Part shown: piece by piece, positions 23,758 through 31,660 of the stretch
How positions within the stretch are numbered: position 1 is the stretch's first letter
Layout: each line of letters begins with the position of its first letter
Assembly (NCBI GenBank): GCA_944325195.1
Contig: CALUZB010000026.1
Coordinates: forward strand, 1 to 64,000
Length of the DNA: 64,000 nucleotides
Reading direction: 5' to 3'
Origin: an uncultured Desulfovibrionaceae bacterium
GTDB taxonomy: Bacteria; Desulfobacterota; Desulfovibrionia; Desulfovibrionales; Desulfovibrionaceae
Position numbers and translations under genes: made by a program
Notes under the pieces: generated by a model
Seen by the model: the letters and a program-made list of their open reading frames with translations, nothing else
Told to the model about the DNA's origin: nothing
Databases searched by the model: none

Positions 23758-24401
23758 ATCAACACCCCCTGCTGCAGGGCGGGTTGGCGTGAAGCGGCCT
23801 TCTCCGGCAGCAGACCCATGACCCGGGCGGCCTTGAGCAGGAAGCTGATTTCCCGGCTGTCCGTATCCAGCAGTTTGGCTATGGAGTTGACCCCCAGGCC
23901 AAGGGAACGCCAGCGCACAACCGAACGCAGACGGCGCTTGCGGGCCGGGCCAAGCGCCCAGATCAGCCGGGCCTGCTCCCGCATGGCGGGCAGGGCGCGC
24001 GCTTCGTCCCGGCCTTGGCGGTAGCCCGCCTCGCGGGCGAGTTCAACCTGACGTTGCAAAGCTTCCTGACGCAAACGACGCAAAAGCAAGGCCACACGAG
24101 CACGGAATTTCTTGGCCTCGTTAGTGCGGGCCAACATTGAAATTATGTACACGCCTTCTTCTGTGAATACTCGTAACTCTTTGTAATTATTACTCTCCCT
24201 CACTTTGAGGATAGAGGAATATAGTTTAAGTTCATTATGGTTTCGCTGGAACAGATTGGAAATTGCCTTGGCGGGGTCGCCATAGCCGAGATGCTTGCCG
24301 ATTTCCTCGGCAGTGAACAGAATCTCACCGCCTTTTTCAAGATAATTGAGTTCATAACCATTGTCGAAAACAGCTAAAGCGTTTATGGTTTCTTCAGCCA
24401 T
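23754..24401 (-). CDS. BRO-N-type phage antirepressor-like regulator
   Basis: 215 residues. BRO-N-like N-terminus: ELNYLEKGGEILFTAEEIGKHLGYGDPAKAISNLFQRN (about 18-55) then ELRVFTEEGVYIISMLARTNEAKKFRARV (about 74-102). The C-terminal part (RSLGLGVNSIAKLLDTDSREISFLLKAA) is a second HTH-like region. LAREAGYRQG and the terminal QQGVL match the Rha regulator of cassette 1, as if the DNA-binding head was swapped on a common tail. The gene lies directly behind the RHH gene 24472-24633. Confidence 0.85.
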   Translation of the reverse strand: MAEETINALAVFDNGYELNYLEKGGEILFTAEEIGKHLGYGDPAKAISNLFQRNHNELKLYSSILKVRESNNYKELRVFTEEGVYIISMLARTNEAKKFRARVALLLRRLRQEALQRQVELAREAGYRQGRDEARALPAMREQARLIWALGPARKRRLRSVVRWRSLGLGVNSIAKLLDTDSREISFLLKAARVMGLLPEKAASRQPALQQGVLI

Positions 24402-24438
24402 AACACTACCTCCTGTATAGGTGTGTTGAGGTTAGGTA

Positions 24439-24464
24439 TTGCCGGAGATTAGCCCCTCCGGCAA
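24439..24464 (-). terminator. Hairpin between the RHH gene and cassette 2
   Basis: TTGCCGGAG / CTCCGGCAA stem, 8-base loop. There is no clear T run on the minus side, so it may be a weak terminator or leader structure of the BRO-type gene. Confidence 0.45.
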
Positions 24465-24471
24465 TATCCGT

Positions 24472-24633
24472 TTAATTTTTCCTATTATCCCGCCATCCGG
24501 GAAACATTTTGTCCAAGGCTGTTAAAATCAAGTCTTGAATGCTTTTTCTCTCCTTTGCTGCTAAAATTTTTAATGCCTGATGATCTGACTCTTTCAACCT
24601 AAAGGTCGTTTGTTTTAATTTGTCTTCTGGCAT
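24472..24633 (-). CDS. Ribbon-helix-helix DNA-binding protein, copy 1
   Basis: 53 residues from the ATG at 24633 (AAGGAG, 5-base spacing). KQTTFRLKESDHQALKILA then RKSIQDLILTALDKMF is the strand-helix-helix of the Arc/CopG-like family. Shares its plan and several positions (ILAAKERKSIQDLI / QLAAKQRMTIKQLL) with the neighbour at 24832-24996. It has its own strong promoter with an inverted repeat over the -10, which suggests autorepression. Confidence 0.8.
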   Translation of the reverse strand: MPEDKLKQTTFRLKESDHQALKILAAKERKSIQDLILTALDKMFPGWRDNRKN

Positions 24634-24645
24634 TGCATCTCCTTG

Positions 24646-24682
24646 TTGATACCTTTATATCAAGGTACCAAAACACTGTCAA
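24646..24682 (-). promoter_or_regulatory. Promoter and operator of RHH copy 1
   Basis: On the minus strand TTGACA (24677-24682), 17 bp, TATAAA (24654-24659). The inverted repeat TTGATA-CCTTTA-TATCAA (24646-24663) covers the -10. Confidence 0.8.
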
Positions 24683-24779
24683 CTTTTTTCAAAACTGAGA
24701 ATTGAAACAAAATAAAAACCCCGCTTGCGCGGGGTCTTTTGACGATGGGCGTGATTTGAGATACTGTATTTTCAGTCAT
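24660..24779 (-). CDS. Possible 39-aa leader peptide (weak)
   Basis: ATG at 24779 with GAGG 5 bases upstream opens a 39-codon frame (MTENTVSQITPIVKRPRASG...) that runs through the hairpin at 24718-24735 and ends in the RHH copy 1 promoter. The ribosome site is good, but the terminator inside the frame argues that only the first half would usually be transcribed. May be a coincidental frame. Confidence 0.25.
   Translation of the reverse strand: MTENTVSQITPIVKRPRASGVFILFQFSVLKKVDSVLVP
24718..24735 (-). terminator. Terminator of RHH copy 2 transcript
   Basis: ACCCCGC / GCGGGGT stem with a 4-base loop; followed on the minus strand by TTTTATTTT. Confidence 0.85.
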
Positions 24780-24831
24780 TTTAACCTCTCCTTCAGGTTA
24801 AAGTGGTTAGGCTTCAAGCGGGATGGCCGTC

Positions 24832-24996
24832 CTACTTGGAGCCGTTTTCTTTTTCTTCCTTGTTCCAATCCGGGTATAGTTTATTCAAGGCATCGATAAG
24901 CAGTTGCTTAATAGTCATCCGCTGTTTAGCAGCAAGTTGTTTAATTTTAGCATGCTCATCTTCGGAAACAGGGAAGGATACATTTTTCCTTTGCAT
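24832..24996 (-). CDS. Ribbon-helix-helix DNA-binding protein, copy 2
   Basis: 54 residues from ATG 24996 (AAGGAGG, 4-base spacing), chosen over the longer frame because of that site. RKNVSFPVSEDEHAKIKQLA then MTIKQLLIDALNKLYPDW is the RHH fold. Its promoter region holds a perfect 26-bp palindrome (25014-25039), the probable operator. Tandem RHH genes with separate operators suggest a small regulatory circuit controlling cassette 2. Confidence 0.82.
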   Translation of the reverse strand: MQRKNVSFPVSEDEHAKIKQLAAKQRMTIKQLLIDALNKLYPDWNKEEKENGSK

Positions 24997-25013
24997 TGTA
25001 CCTCCTTCCCTTG

Positions 25014-25039
25014 AAACATAAAAACATGTTTTTATGTTT
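25014..25039. promoter_or_regulatory. Perfect 26-bp palindromic operator upstream of RHH copy 2
   Basis: Arms AAACATAAAAACA and TGTTTTTATGTTT. On the minus strand TTGACA (-35) lies at its upstream edge, so a bound dimer or tetramer would cover the promoter. Confidence 0.8.
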
Positions 25040-25052
25040 GTCAAGTCAAATG

Positions 25053-25065
25053 GTAATAAAATTAC
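25053..25065. repeat. 13-bp palindrome GTAAT-AAA-ATTAC, copy 3
   Basis: Perfect dyad between the RHH region and the end of the first late operon. Confidence 0.6.
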
Positions 25066-25226
25066 AAAATCGCTTGCCGTGTATTTCTTCCCGGACTTAT
25101 GGAAGCCCGCACCTCACTGCTCCCATGCCTGTTTAAAAACGTTTATAAACGGGTTTTCCGGCCTGAAAAAGGCAAGTCGCCACTCCAGGTTCAGACAATA
25201 TCACAAGAGCCGGTCAGGGGAGTTGC

Positions 25227-25793
25227 TCAGACTGATTGCGCCAGATGGTCATAAATGGCGGCCAGCACGCCGCGCTCCGCTTCAGAGGAAAGGTTGCCGT
25301 CCGTATCAACGGGAATGTAGGGGCGGGCCGGGATACGGACTTTCCTGTTGCGTCCGGCCTTGCCCCCGAACTGGTGGATAGCCGCATACTTGACTTTACT
25401 GGAACCGATAATGACGGAAACCGGGTCAGGGTAGTATGCCTGGACGCTGTTCCTCAGATCGCCGCTGTCCTGCAAAATGGCGATGCCCCCTTCCAGCTTG
25501 CGCCGGGCCCGGGCGCGCATCTCGCCGTTTTTGCGGAACACGCTGCTCCGGCCCTTGCGTTTGCCGCTGTTTCTGTCCCTGCCCATCAGCCGGTTGATGA
25601 TGGTAACCTGAGAAAGCGGCTTCCAGGCGGGCCGCCCCTGGGCGCGGAAATTATCGAAAGTTTCCTTTTCCAGCAGGCCGCCGATATCGCGCATGGCCGG
25701 GCGCAGATCGCGGGTTGACCGGGCCAGACGTTTCAAAGCCTCTTCAAAGGGCTTCATGTTTACGTCGACTTCTATCAGCTTCTGATCGCTCAT
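25227..25793 (-). CDS. Virion morphogenesis protein (Mu gpG / P2 S-like)
   Basis: 188 residues. LRPAMRDIGGLLEKETFDNFRAQGRPAWKPLS, then LQDSGDLRNSV and IHQFGGKAGRNRKVRIPARPYI, the standard pattern of the phage tail-completion family that finishes head-tail joining. Separated from MuF by 430 bases with the toxin-tip remnant. Confidence 0.92.
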   Translation of the reverse strand: MSDQKLIEVDVNMKPFEEALKRLARSTRDLRPAMRDIGGLLEKETFDNFRAQGRPAWKPLSQVTIINRLMGRDRNSGKRKGRSSVFRKNGEMRARARRKLEGGIAILQDSGDLRNSVQAYYPDPVSVIIGSSKVKYAAIHQFGGKAGRNRKVRIPARPYIPVDTDGNLSSEAERGVLAAIYDHLAQSV

Positions 25794-25867
25794 TTTTGTA
25801 ATTCCGTTGACTTTCCGTAAATGAGGCTTTATCCTAGTTTAGGAAAGACTGACGTTGTGTGCGTGAG

Positions 25868-25898
25868 CTGTCCGGGCCGCAAGGGGCGATGCGGACAG
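25868..25898. other. Conserved hairpin, copy 1
   Basis: CTGTCCG / CGGACAG arms around a G+C-rich loop. Its partner at 26134-26165 keeps the loop sequence and changes one pair T-A to C-G, a compensatory change. Confidence 0.6.
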
Positions 25899-25950
25899 TG
25901 AAGGCGGGGCAGGCAACCTTGCAGCCTGTCTGGTTGGGCCCGCATGATGA

Positions 25951-26083
25951 TCAGTCTTTTTCTTTTTCGGAACTGTACAGCAAGATCCCCATTCTGTTTT
26001 TGTCTATTTCCTTATCCCTGTACTTCATGCCGTTCCAGAACAAACTGCCGTCCCGGTTTACCCGGTATATTCTATAATCTTGT
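25951..26083 (-). pseudogene. Orphan second copy of the MuF toxin C-terminal tip
   Basis: A frame without start codon at its head reads YRIYRVNRDGSLFWNGMKYR then DKEIDKNRMGILLYSSEKEKD and stops at 25951. It aligns with the end of the MuF gene upstream (VRVNRDGSLFWNGIRAKDQY, IDKQRLGILL). Both copies are followed by the related hairpin, so a unit of tip plus hairpin is duplicated in tandem and has diverged. It may be a spare tip that can recombine into the full gene, or decay after duplication. Confidence 0.8.
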
Positions 26084-26133
26084 TGACTTTACAAGGCTGC
26101 GGCACTATTCTAAATCTTAACGAAGGGCGAGAA

Positions 26134-26165
26134 CCGTCCGGGCGTCAGGGGCGCAATGCGGACGG
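26134..26165. other. Conserved hairpin, copy 2
   Basis: CCGTCCG / CGGACGG arms; loop related to copy 1. Lies just past the MuF stop. Confidence 0.6.
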
Positions 26166-26223
26166 GAAAGAGGATTTCGGTACCCTGAAGGCCGAATTTG
26201 CAAATCCCCTTTCAAAGGTCGGA

Positions 26224-27555
26224 CTATTGTTCCGGCCTTTCATTTTTTTGATGGAGTAGAATGCCAAGGCGCTGTTTATCGATATATTGATCCTTTGCCC
26301 TTATTCCATTCCAAAAGAGGCTTCCATCCCGATTAACGCGAACGATTATAACAATGTTTGCATCATGAAAAAAAGATATATATCGTTTTCTGAACCCATC
26401 CTGATAAGCTGTTAGCCAGACCTCATCCGGTTGTTCAAGCGTAGGCAAAACAAATTGAGCATATCTTTCTCTTTTTGAATCTTCTTTCTGCACCATATGT
26501 TTTATCAAGTCTTTCTGTATAATCACAGGCCCCACCGGGGTTTCCACCATGCGAGGTTTATCGCCTTTAAGGGCCAAAGCTCTGGCAAGCTGTTCTATGG
26601 CTGCTTCCCTTGTTTCAACTTCCGGAAGTCTGGGCGGGGATTTCCGTTTCCGTTCCATATCCTTTGCCCTGGGAAGGCCGTAATCCGCATAAGTTAGCTG
26701 GCCCGGCAGAATATTGGTTTTGCCGCTGGTTTTTCCGCCCAGCCCAGGCGGGATATCAGGCAGAACACCCGCCCCGTCCCAGGTCTCCCAGCCCGCGCCC
26801 GGGTTGCGGGAAAAGCCGGGATCAACATAAACCACGCGCCCGGAAGGAGTTCCGTCCAGCATGTAACCGCCTACCTTTACAGTGTGGACTTCACCGGTAT
26901 CTCTGTCCGCCTTAAGCTCCACATCCTGCTCCAACATGCGGCCCCGCCCGTGTTCCACCTGGCCGGCGCTTACTTCCCGGCGGGAAAGCGATACCACCGC
27001 ACAACGGCAGCGAAAACCGTTGGGCGGGTAAAATATATCCCAGAAGGGGTCGTCTATGGAGAAAATCTTACCGTCCAAGGCGCGGTGGGCAGGGCGGGTG
27101 CGCCCGTCCAGAATCGCCGAATAGCGCAGGTAGGGGCGTTCTTTTTTCGCCTCCTGCTGGCGCTGCCAGCGTCCGGCGGCATAGGCGGTCTGGACATTCT
27201 GGCGGAAAATCAGGTCAAGGCGCGAGGCGTTGCCTTTCTGGTATACGCGGGACGTTCCGTCTTCGTAAGCAATAACCTCCGCCCCCCACCAGCCTTTGCG
27301 TTTCAAAAAGGGGGTGATTTCCTTTGCCCATTGCTCCTGGCTCCATCCTTCTTTCAGAGCGGCGGTCAGCGACTTGCGGATTTCAAACAGCACATCATCG
27401 CGGGCCACACCAGCCACGGTAAATACTTTGTCGTGTTCTTCCTGCCAGACCTGCCGCCAGTCAAAGGATATCTTATAGCCCTTGCTCTCAAAATATTTCA
27501 CCGCTTCTTCCGGAGGCAGACCAAAGGCCTGTTTCAGGCTGAAGGCTTCAGGCAT
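26224..27555 (-). CDS. MuF minor head protein with C-terminal nuclease-like (PBECR-type) domain
   Basis: About 443 residues; ATG 27555 chosen for spacing from GGGG, with 27561 possible. Residues 1-270 form the MuF domain (LDLIFRQNVQTAYAAGRW, LDGRTRPAHRALDGKIF, FYPPNGFRCRCAV). Residues about 310-440 (VETPVGPVIIQKDLIKHM, RERYAQFVLPTLEQPDEVW, RKRYISFFHDANIVIIVRVN) resemble the barnase/EndoU/colicin-E5/RelE-like nuclease domains found at the ends of MuF polymorphic toxins of temperate phages. It is injected or packaged with the head in the general model; toxicity here is inference. No immunity gene is recognisable next to it; a second copy of the tip follows instead. Confidence 0.85.
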   Translation of the reverse strand: MPEAFSLKQAFGLPPEEAVKYFESKGYKISFDWRQVWQEEHDKVFTVAGVARDDVLFEIRKSLTAALKEGWSQEQWAKEITPFLKRKGWWGAEVIAYEDGTSRVYQKGNASRLDLIFRQNVQTAYAAGRWQRQQEAKKERPYLRYSAILDGRTRPAHRALDGKIFSIDDPFWDIFYPPNGFRCRCAVVSLSRREVSAGQVEHGRGRMLEQDVELKADRDTGEVHTVKVGGYMLDGTPSGRVVYVDPGFSRNPGAGWETWDGAGVLPDIPPGLGGKTSGKTNILPGQLTYADYGLPRAKDMERKRKSPPRLPEVETREAAIEQLARALALKGDKPRMVETPVGPVIIQKDLIKHMVQKEDSKRERYAQFVLPTLEQPDEVWLTAYQDGFRKRYISFFHDANIVIIVRVNRDGSLFWNGIRAKDQYIDKQRLGILLHQKNERPEQ

Positions 27556-29089
27556 TGACATATCCCCACAGACGGCAGACAAAACGGGCGCGGGCCAGGA
27601 ATTCCGCTGTTTCTTCCAGCTTCATCTCCGGGTATTCCGCCGCGACCGCCTCGGCCAGGGCCTTTTCCGACAGCTCACCCGCTTTGACCATGCGTTCGAT
27701 AAGCGGTGCGAGCATGTCTTCAAACGCCGGAGATAGATCAGCGTTAAAGGCATCAACTTCGATTTGAGCGTTTGCCTCTTTCACAAGCGAGTTACCCTGC
27801 TCGGCGAATGTCGGGGCTTGCTCTTCTCCTTCCCCGTGTTTTTGTGGGTTCATCTGTTGAGAAGCAGCAGCTATCTCTCCAACGTTCTCTCTTTCTAGCA
27901 ATGAACCCGACGGCAGATGGTAGGTTTCTTCCAGATATTCATCCGTATAATATTGTCTGAGTTCCGCCACGGCTTTGTCCCGCGCCGCTTTTTTGAAGTC
28001 TGTCTCGACATTGGCAACCGCGTCTTCCTGCTCATACAGGATAAATTCCGGTATCTCGGCCTCATGACTGATATTCAAATCAACTATCCAGCGCAGGAGA
28101 GGTTGAATTGCGGCCTGAATCATGGCTGCGTCCGCATCCCGAATATCTGTGGCGACTTCCAGACCGGCAGTCGCCGAAGCGTGGTTGGTGTCCGCCTCGG
28201 TAGTCTGATCCTGACCCAACAGGGCAATAGAAATTTCCGAGCGGCAGAACCGCAGGAAAGCCTCATAGTTTTCAGCCGCGCCGGAAAGACCTGAGCCATC
28301 TGTAGCCAGAGTTTCAACAGAGTTGTCGTTGGGGATGACCATGACCGCGTCCTGAACGCAGGCTTTCAGCAGCTCCAACAAATCGTTCTGTTCTTTTTCC
28401 GATGTATTGCGGTCGAACTTGCCCACCAGCTTGGGGGAGCCGTATTTTTCCACAAACTGGAGCCAAAATTTAAGCCCACCTTTTTTAAATGTATAAGGCC
28501 AGAAGCATCGGGCCAGATCAGCGATGCCGTAAGGATTTTTAAGACTTGGATCTTGCCGGGCCAGCAAAAACTTTCTTTCCGGCACGGGAATCCCGGTGGC
28601 GGAGCCCATAGCCATAAACAGCAGCACGCCCCTGCTGTCAAAGGAAAACCATTCCTGTGGCTTGGTCAGAACGGCTTTCGGCAGCACAAAGTCGCCGTGT
28701 TTTTCCCAAAGAATTTCGGCACAGGCAAAACCAAACAGGGTCGCCTCCCATAACCCGCCTACCAGAGCGGATACATCAATTCGTGCGAACGCATTCTCCA
28801 GGAGTTTTATTGTTTTGGTTTTCGCCCTGCCCGGCTCAAGTCGGTATTCCAGAGATTTCACCGCAGCGCGGCGTCTTCTGGCCAGGCCGCCCACATGGGC
28901 ATCATAGAGCATACGTCTGTATGTAGGCAGCGCCGCTCCCATAGCCCGTAAAATGGGATCGGGGTTCGGCAGGGGCCAACCGGTAAAAAGCCAGCCTCCT
29001 TCCGCCGCCTGCCAGGTGGCAAGCTCATTCAGCAGTAGTGTTATTTCTCCACGTCCGCCGCTTTTCGGAAAATGTTCAATCATACTCAT
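27548..29089 (-). CDS. Portal protein (Mu gp29, DUF935)
   Basis: 513 residues. LPNPDPILRAMGAALPTYRRMLYDAHV, FARIDVSALVGGLWEATLFGFACAEILWE, and QDQTTEADTNHASATAGLEV are the DUF935 portal signature. Overlaps terminase upstream and MuF downstream, as in Mu. Confidence 0.95.
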   Translation of the reverse strand: MSMIEHFPKSGGRGEITLLLNELATWQAAEGGWLFTGWPLPNPDPILRAMGAALPTYRRMLYDAHVGGLARRRRAAVKSLEYRLEPGRAKTKTIKLLENAFARIDVSALVGGLWEATLFGFACAEILWEKHGDFVLPKAVLTKPQEWFSFDSRGVLLFMAMGSATGIPVPERKFLLARQDPSLKNPYGIADLARCFWPYTFKKGGLKFWLQFVEKYGSPKLVGKFDRNTSEKEQNDLLELLKACVQDAVMVIPNDNSVETLATDGSGLSGAAENYEAFLRFCRSEISIALLGQDQTTEADTNHASATAGLEVATDIRDADAAMIQAAIQPLLRWIVDLNISHEAEIPEFILYEQEDAVANVETDFKKAARDKAVAELRQYYTDEYLEETYHLPSGSLLERENVGEIAAASQQMNPQKHGEGEEQAPTFAEQGNSLVKEANAQIEVDAFNADLSPAFEDMLAPLIERMVKAGELSEKALAEAVAAEYPEMKLEETAEFLARARFVCRLWGYVNA

Positions 29090-30401
29090 ACCCGTTTAAT
29101 ATGGCGGCTGAGGCCCTTGAACCGCCGGAACGCACGAAAGGAACAGGCGGAGCGTTGTCAGAGGCGGCGGCCACAGCCAGGAAACAGGCCCAGGCCCGGT
29201 CTGCGTGGCCTGAGGAATCAGATTCAGCCACAAACCTGGGGTTGCCTGTAGGCCCGGATACCTTGCGCAGCTTGTGTAAATCTGCCCGCAGCGCTTCCTT
29301 CCCCAGCGGTATGCGGATGCGCCGGTCTTCGAACGCCTGCTTGCCCAGTGTGGCCAGAGTCAATTTGCGTGAGACCGTGAACAGCACGCCTTCAACCCGG
29401 TTGGAACCATGCCGACGTTTTGCGTCTTCCACCGGCTTTTCACCCATGCCGGTCTGATCCATGCAGACCCGCAGTACCCGGTAGCGAGCCATTACATCAT
29501 CCAACAGAGCGTCCTGCTCGGCAAACGATGCGCCGCGGCGTTCCACAATTTCACGCGTCCACAGCACATCGCCCACCTTTTCCAATACCCAAATAACAAA
29601 CAGGTCTTTGCGACGTCCGATGTCGATTCCCACAAAGCAGGGGCCCCCGGAGCAGTTTTCCGCCAGACCTGCGCGATCATCCTCAACAGCGTTGATTAAG
29701 TCGTAAGGCAGCCATGCGCTGGCCTCATCAAGCCATTTAAGTTCATATTCCTGCGCCCAAGCGTCCTCATCGCCCAAGGCAGCTTTCAGTTCAGCGGCAT
29801 CATAGGGCAACCCCTCTCTGATCGCCTGATAAATATCGACCACATGGCGCGACCAACCGGAGGTTTTATCCGAAGTCATCAAGTCATAAAATTTATTGCC
29901 CTTACCATTGGGTGTACTGACTACACGCAGTTTCAGTCCGGGCTTGGAGATCACTGGGAACAGAGCAGCCCAGATTTTGCGCGAGTCCGCATGAAAAGCG
30001 AACTCATCCAAAAATACATTGGCGGAAAAACCTCGTGCGGTATCTGGATTGGCAGGCAACGCCGTCACACGGCTTCCATACCTTGTGACCACTTCCAGGG
30101 TTTTGATTGCCGTGTTATCGGATAAACGAAATTCATCGGTAAATGCCTCAAACCCAGCGCCCATCGCTCGCAGATGCAGGTGTAATCCTTCATTCATAGC
30201 TTCCCGCGCCTGCCTTTCCCCACGTGACAGAATTACCCAGCGAATTCTGCGTTTTTCAATTTCAGCCGCCACCAGGTCATCCGCGATTTCCAAGGTAGTT
30301 GTAAAGGTTTTGCCTGTCTGACGCGCGAACATCCCAATTTTGAAACGGCTGTCATCATCAAACCAACGACGCTGATAAGGATAAAGAATAGCCCCATTCA
30401 C
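29076..30401 (-). CDS. Terminase large subunit (Mu gp28 type)
   Basis: 441 residues. ATPase: ARQTGKTFTTT near 27 (Walker A) and NVFLDEFAF near 128 (Walker B with catalytic Glu). Nuclease: GIDIGRRKDLF near 250, CMDQTGMG near 310 and HADRAW near 405 supply the acidic residues. Packages DNA by headful from integrated copies in Mu-like phages. Confidence 0.95.
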   Translation of the reverse strand: MNGAILYPYQRRWFDDDSRFKIGMFARQTGKTFTTTLEIADDLVAAEIEKRRIRWVILSRGERQAREAMNEGLHLHLRAMGAGFEAFTDEFRLSDNTAIKTLEVVTRYGSRVTALPANPDTARGFSANVFLDEFAFHADSRKIWAALFPVISKPGLKLRVVSTPNGKGNKFYDLMTSDKTSGWSRHVVDIYQAIREGLPYDAAELKAALGDEDAWAQEYELKWLDEASAWLPYDLINAVEDDRAGLAENCSGGPCFVGIDIGRRKDLFVIWVLEKVGDVLWTREIVERRGASFAEQDALLDDVMARYRVLRVCMDQTGMGEKPVEDAKRRHGSNRVEGVLFTVSRKLTLATLGKQAFEDRRIRIPLGKEALRADLHKLRKVSGPTGNPRFVAESDSSGHADRAWACFLAVAAASDNAPPVPFVRSGGSRASAAILNGYEYD

Positions 30402-30961
30402 ATCTCGCCCCGATATATGGCCCGAACCCGTTCCAAGACTTCTTGCGGACTCAGACCATCAGATTCTTCCGCTGCTCTGGCCGTGGCATTCTCTAATTTC
30501 TTTTCCATTTCCCGCGCCACACGTTCCCGCACCTTTGCCTCAAAGTCCTGATCCAAACGGTTAGCCTGCGACATTTCTTTTAATGCCTTAGCCAGGAAGA
30601 AAAATCCCTGGTTGTCGATATCCTGCTCTTCATCTTCTGCGGTCAGACGTTTTTCCAGATAGTCAAACACAAGTCGGCGCAACACCTCTACCAATACGCG
30701 GCCTTGCTGCCCCTCGGCCACATCCGGGCCAAGTTCCCTGACTAAGGCTTCTGTCATTTCCCGGCTTTGACGCAGCTTAGCTGCTACCTTGTCTATCTTC
30801 TGCTTTTGGCGGCCCAGGGCGGAGCGGGAAATACTGCTTACTCCCATACCGCGTAAATGCTCTAAAATCTCATCAAGAGTAAATCGCCCATCAGATAACA
30901 GGCGGTTAATCTCCGCCAGAATCTCCGGCGGCAGACGGCGTAAAGATGATTTACGGCCCAT
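30398..30961 (-). CDS. Terminase small subunit-like (Mu gp27, DUF3486)
   Basis: 187 residues. GRKSSLRRLPPEILAEINRLL and the HTH (FTLDEILEHLRGMGVSSISRSALGR) identify the DUF3486 family; a long helix and Glu-rich tail follow. Overlaps the large subunit by 4 bases. Confidence 0.92.
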   Translation of the reverse strand: MGRKSSLRRLPPEILAEINRLLSDGRFTLDEILEHLRGMGVSSISRSALGRQKQKIDKVAAKLRQSREMTEALVRELGPDVAEGQQGRVLVEVLRRLVFDYLEKRLTAEDEEQDIDNQGFFFLAKALKEMSQANRLDQDFEAKVRERVAREMEKKLENATARAAEESDGLSPQEVLERVRAIYRGEM

Positions 30962-30962
30962 C

Positions 30963-31271
30963 TCAATACCCCGGCCCAGGACGTTTCACACCTGGAACTA
31001 CAGCCTTGCCACGGGCAACGTCAAGCCCATGTTGAGTGATCCTGACTACAAGGATACCCGCAACATCCTCACAAAGCGCCAACCCCGCCTCTTCCAGCCA
31101 TGTCGCGTCAGCATTTACGCAGTCACGAGAAACTCCATGCCCGATAGCCTCAAGGGCGCTTTGAAGCAGGCTTGTATTCATAGCGTAATCAACATCCTCA
31201 GAAAGGAAACGGAGGATGGCTAAGCGGCGATCCTCAACTACTTTTTGTTGGAATTCCCTGTTATAACTCAT
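30963..31271 (-). CDS. Mu gp26-position winged-helix-like protein
   Basis: 102 residues from ATG 31271 (GAGG 8 bases upstream). QKVVEDRRLAILRFLSEDVDYAMNTSLLQSAL and ADATWLEEAGLAL look like a winged helix, as in the short phage family found before gp27 in Mu-like genomes. Probably aids packaging initiation; role not proven. Confidence 0.78.
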   Translation of the reverse strand: MSYNREFQQKVVEDRRLAILRFLSEDVDYAMNTSLLQSALEAIGHGVSRDCVNADATWLEEAGLALCEDVAGILVVRITQHGLDVARGKAVVPGVKRPGPGY

Positions 31272-31276
31272 CAAAT

Positions 31277-31660
31277 TTACCTCATATGTACTTCTGTGAA
31301 CATATCAACAGCTTTTTCCAGGCGCTTCGTTGCGTGGGAAAGGCCACCCAACTCACCTCTCAATCCCTGGATATCGCCTTCCACACCCCGCAGTGATAGA
31401 GCTAAATCCTGTAGCTGCTCAGAGGTTGGCAAGCTATCCAGCTTAGCATTTATTTCCTGCAGGGCGGTAGCTCGTTCATACTGTCTTGTTTCAATGGTCT
31501 TTAGGCGGGCGCTGATATCAGTCTTATAATTCTCGAATCCCGCCCTGGTTACAAAAACACGCTTAAGACTCCACCAAACCCAGACAACTAACCCTGTTGT
31601 TACAGCCTGAATGATGCCCGGCAGGTACTTCCAGAACATAAGGGAGATTTCTTCCGTCAT
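31277..31660 (-). CDS. Mu gp25-like membrane/coiled-coil protein (DUF2730)
   Basis: 127 residues: one transmembrane helix (about 10-32, GIIQAVTTGLVVWVWWSLK) then a coiled coil (ISARLKTIETRQYERATALQEI, LRGELGGLSHATKRLEKAVD). Family DUF2730, always between lysis and terminase genes in Mu-like phages. Function unknown. Confidence 0.85.
   Translation of the reverse strand: MTEEISLMFWKYLPGIIQAVTTGLVVWVWWSLKRVFVTRAGFENYKTDISARLKTIETRQYERATALQEINAKLDSLPTSEQLQDLALSLRGVEGDIQGLRGELGGLSHATKRLEKAVDMFTEVHMR

Noticed and set aside
24472-24996. Toxin-antitoxin system formed by the RHH genes
   Set aside because: Both small genes are RHH-type; no toxin-like gene overlaps or follows either one.
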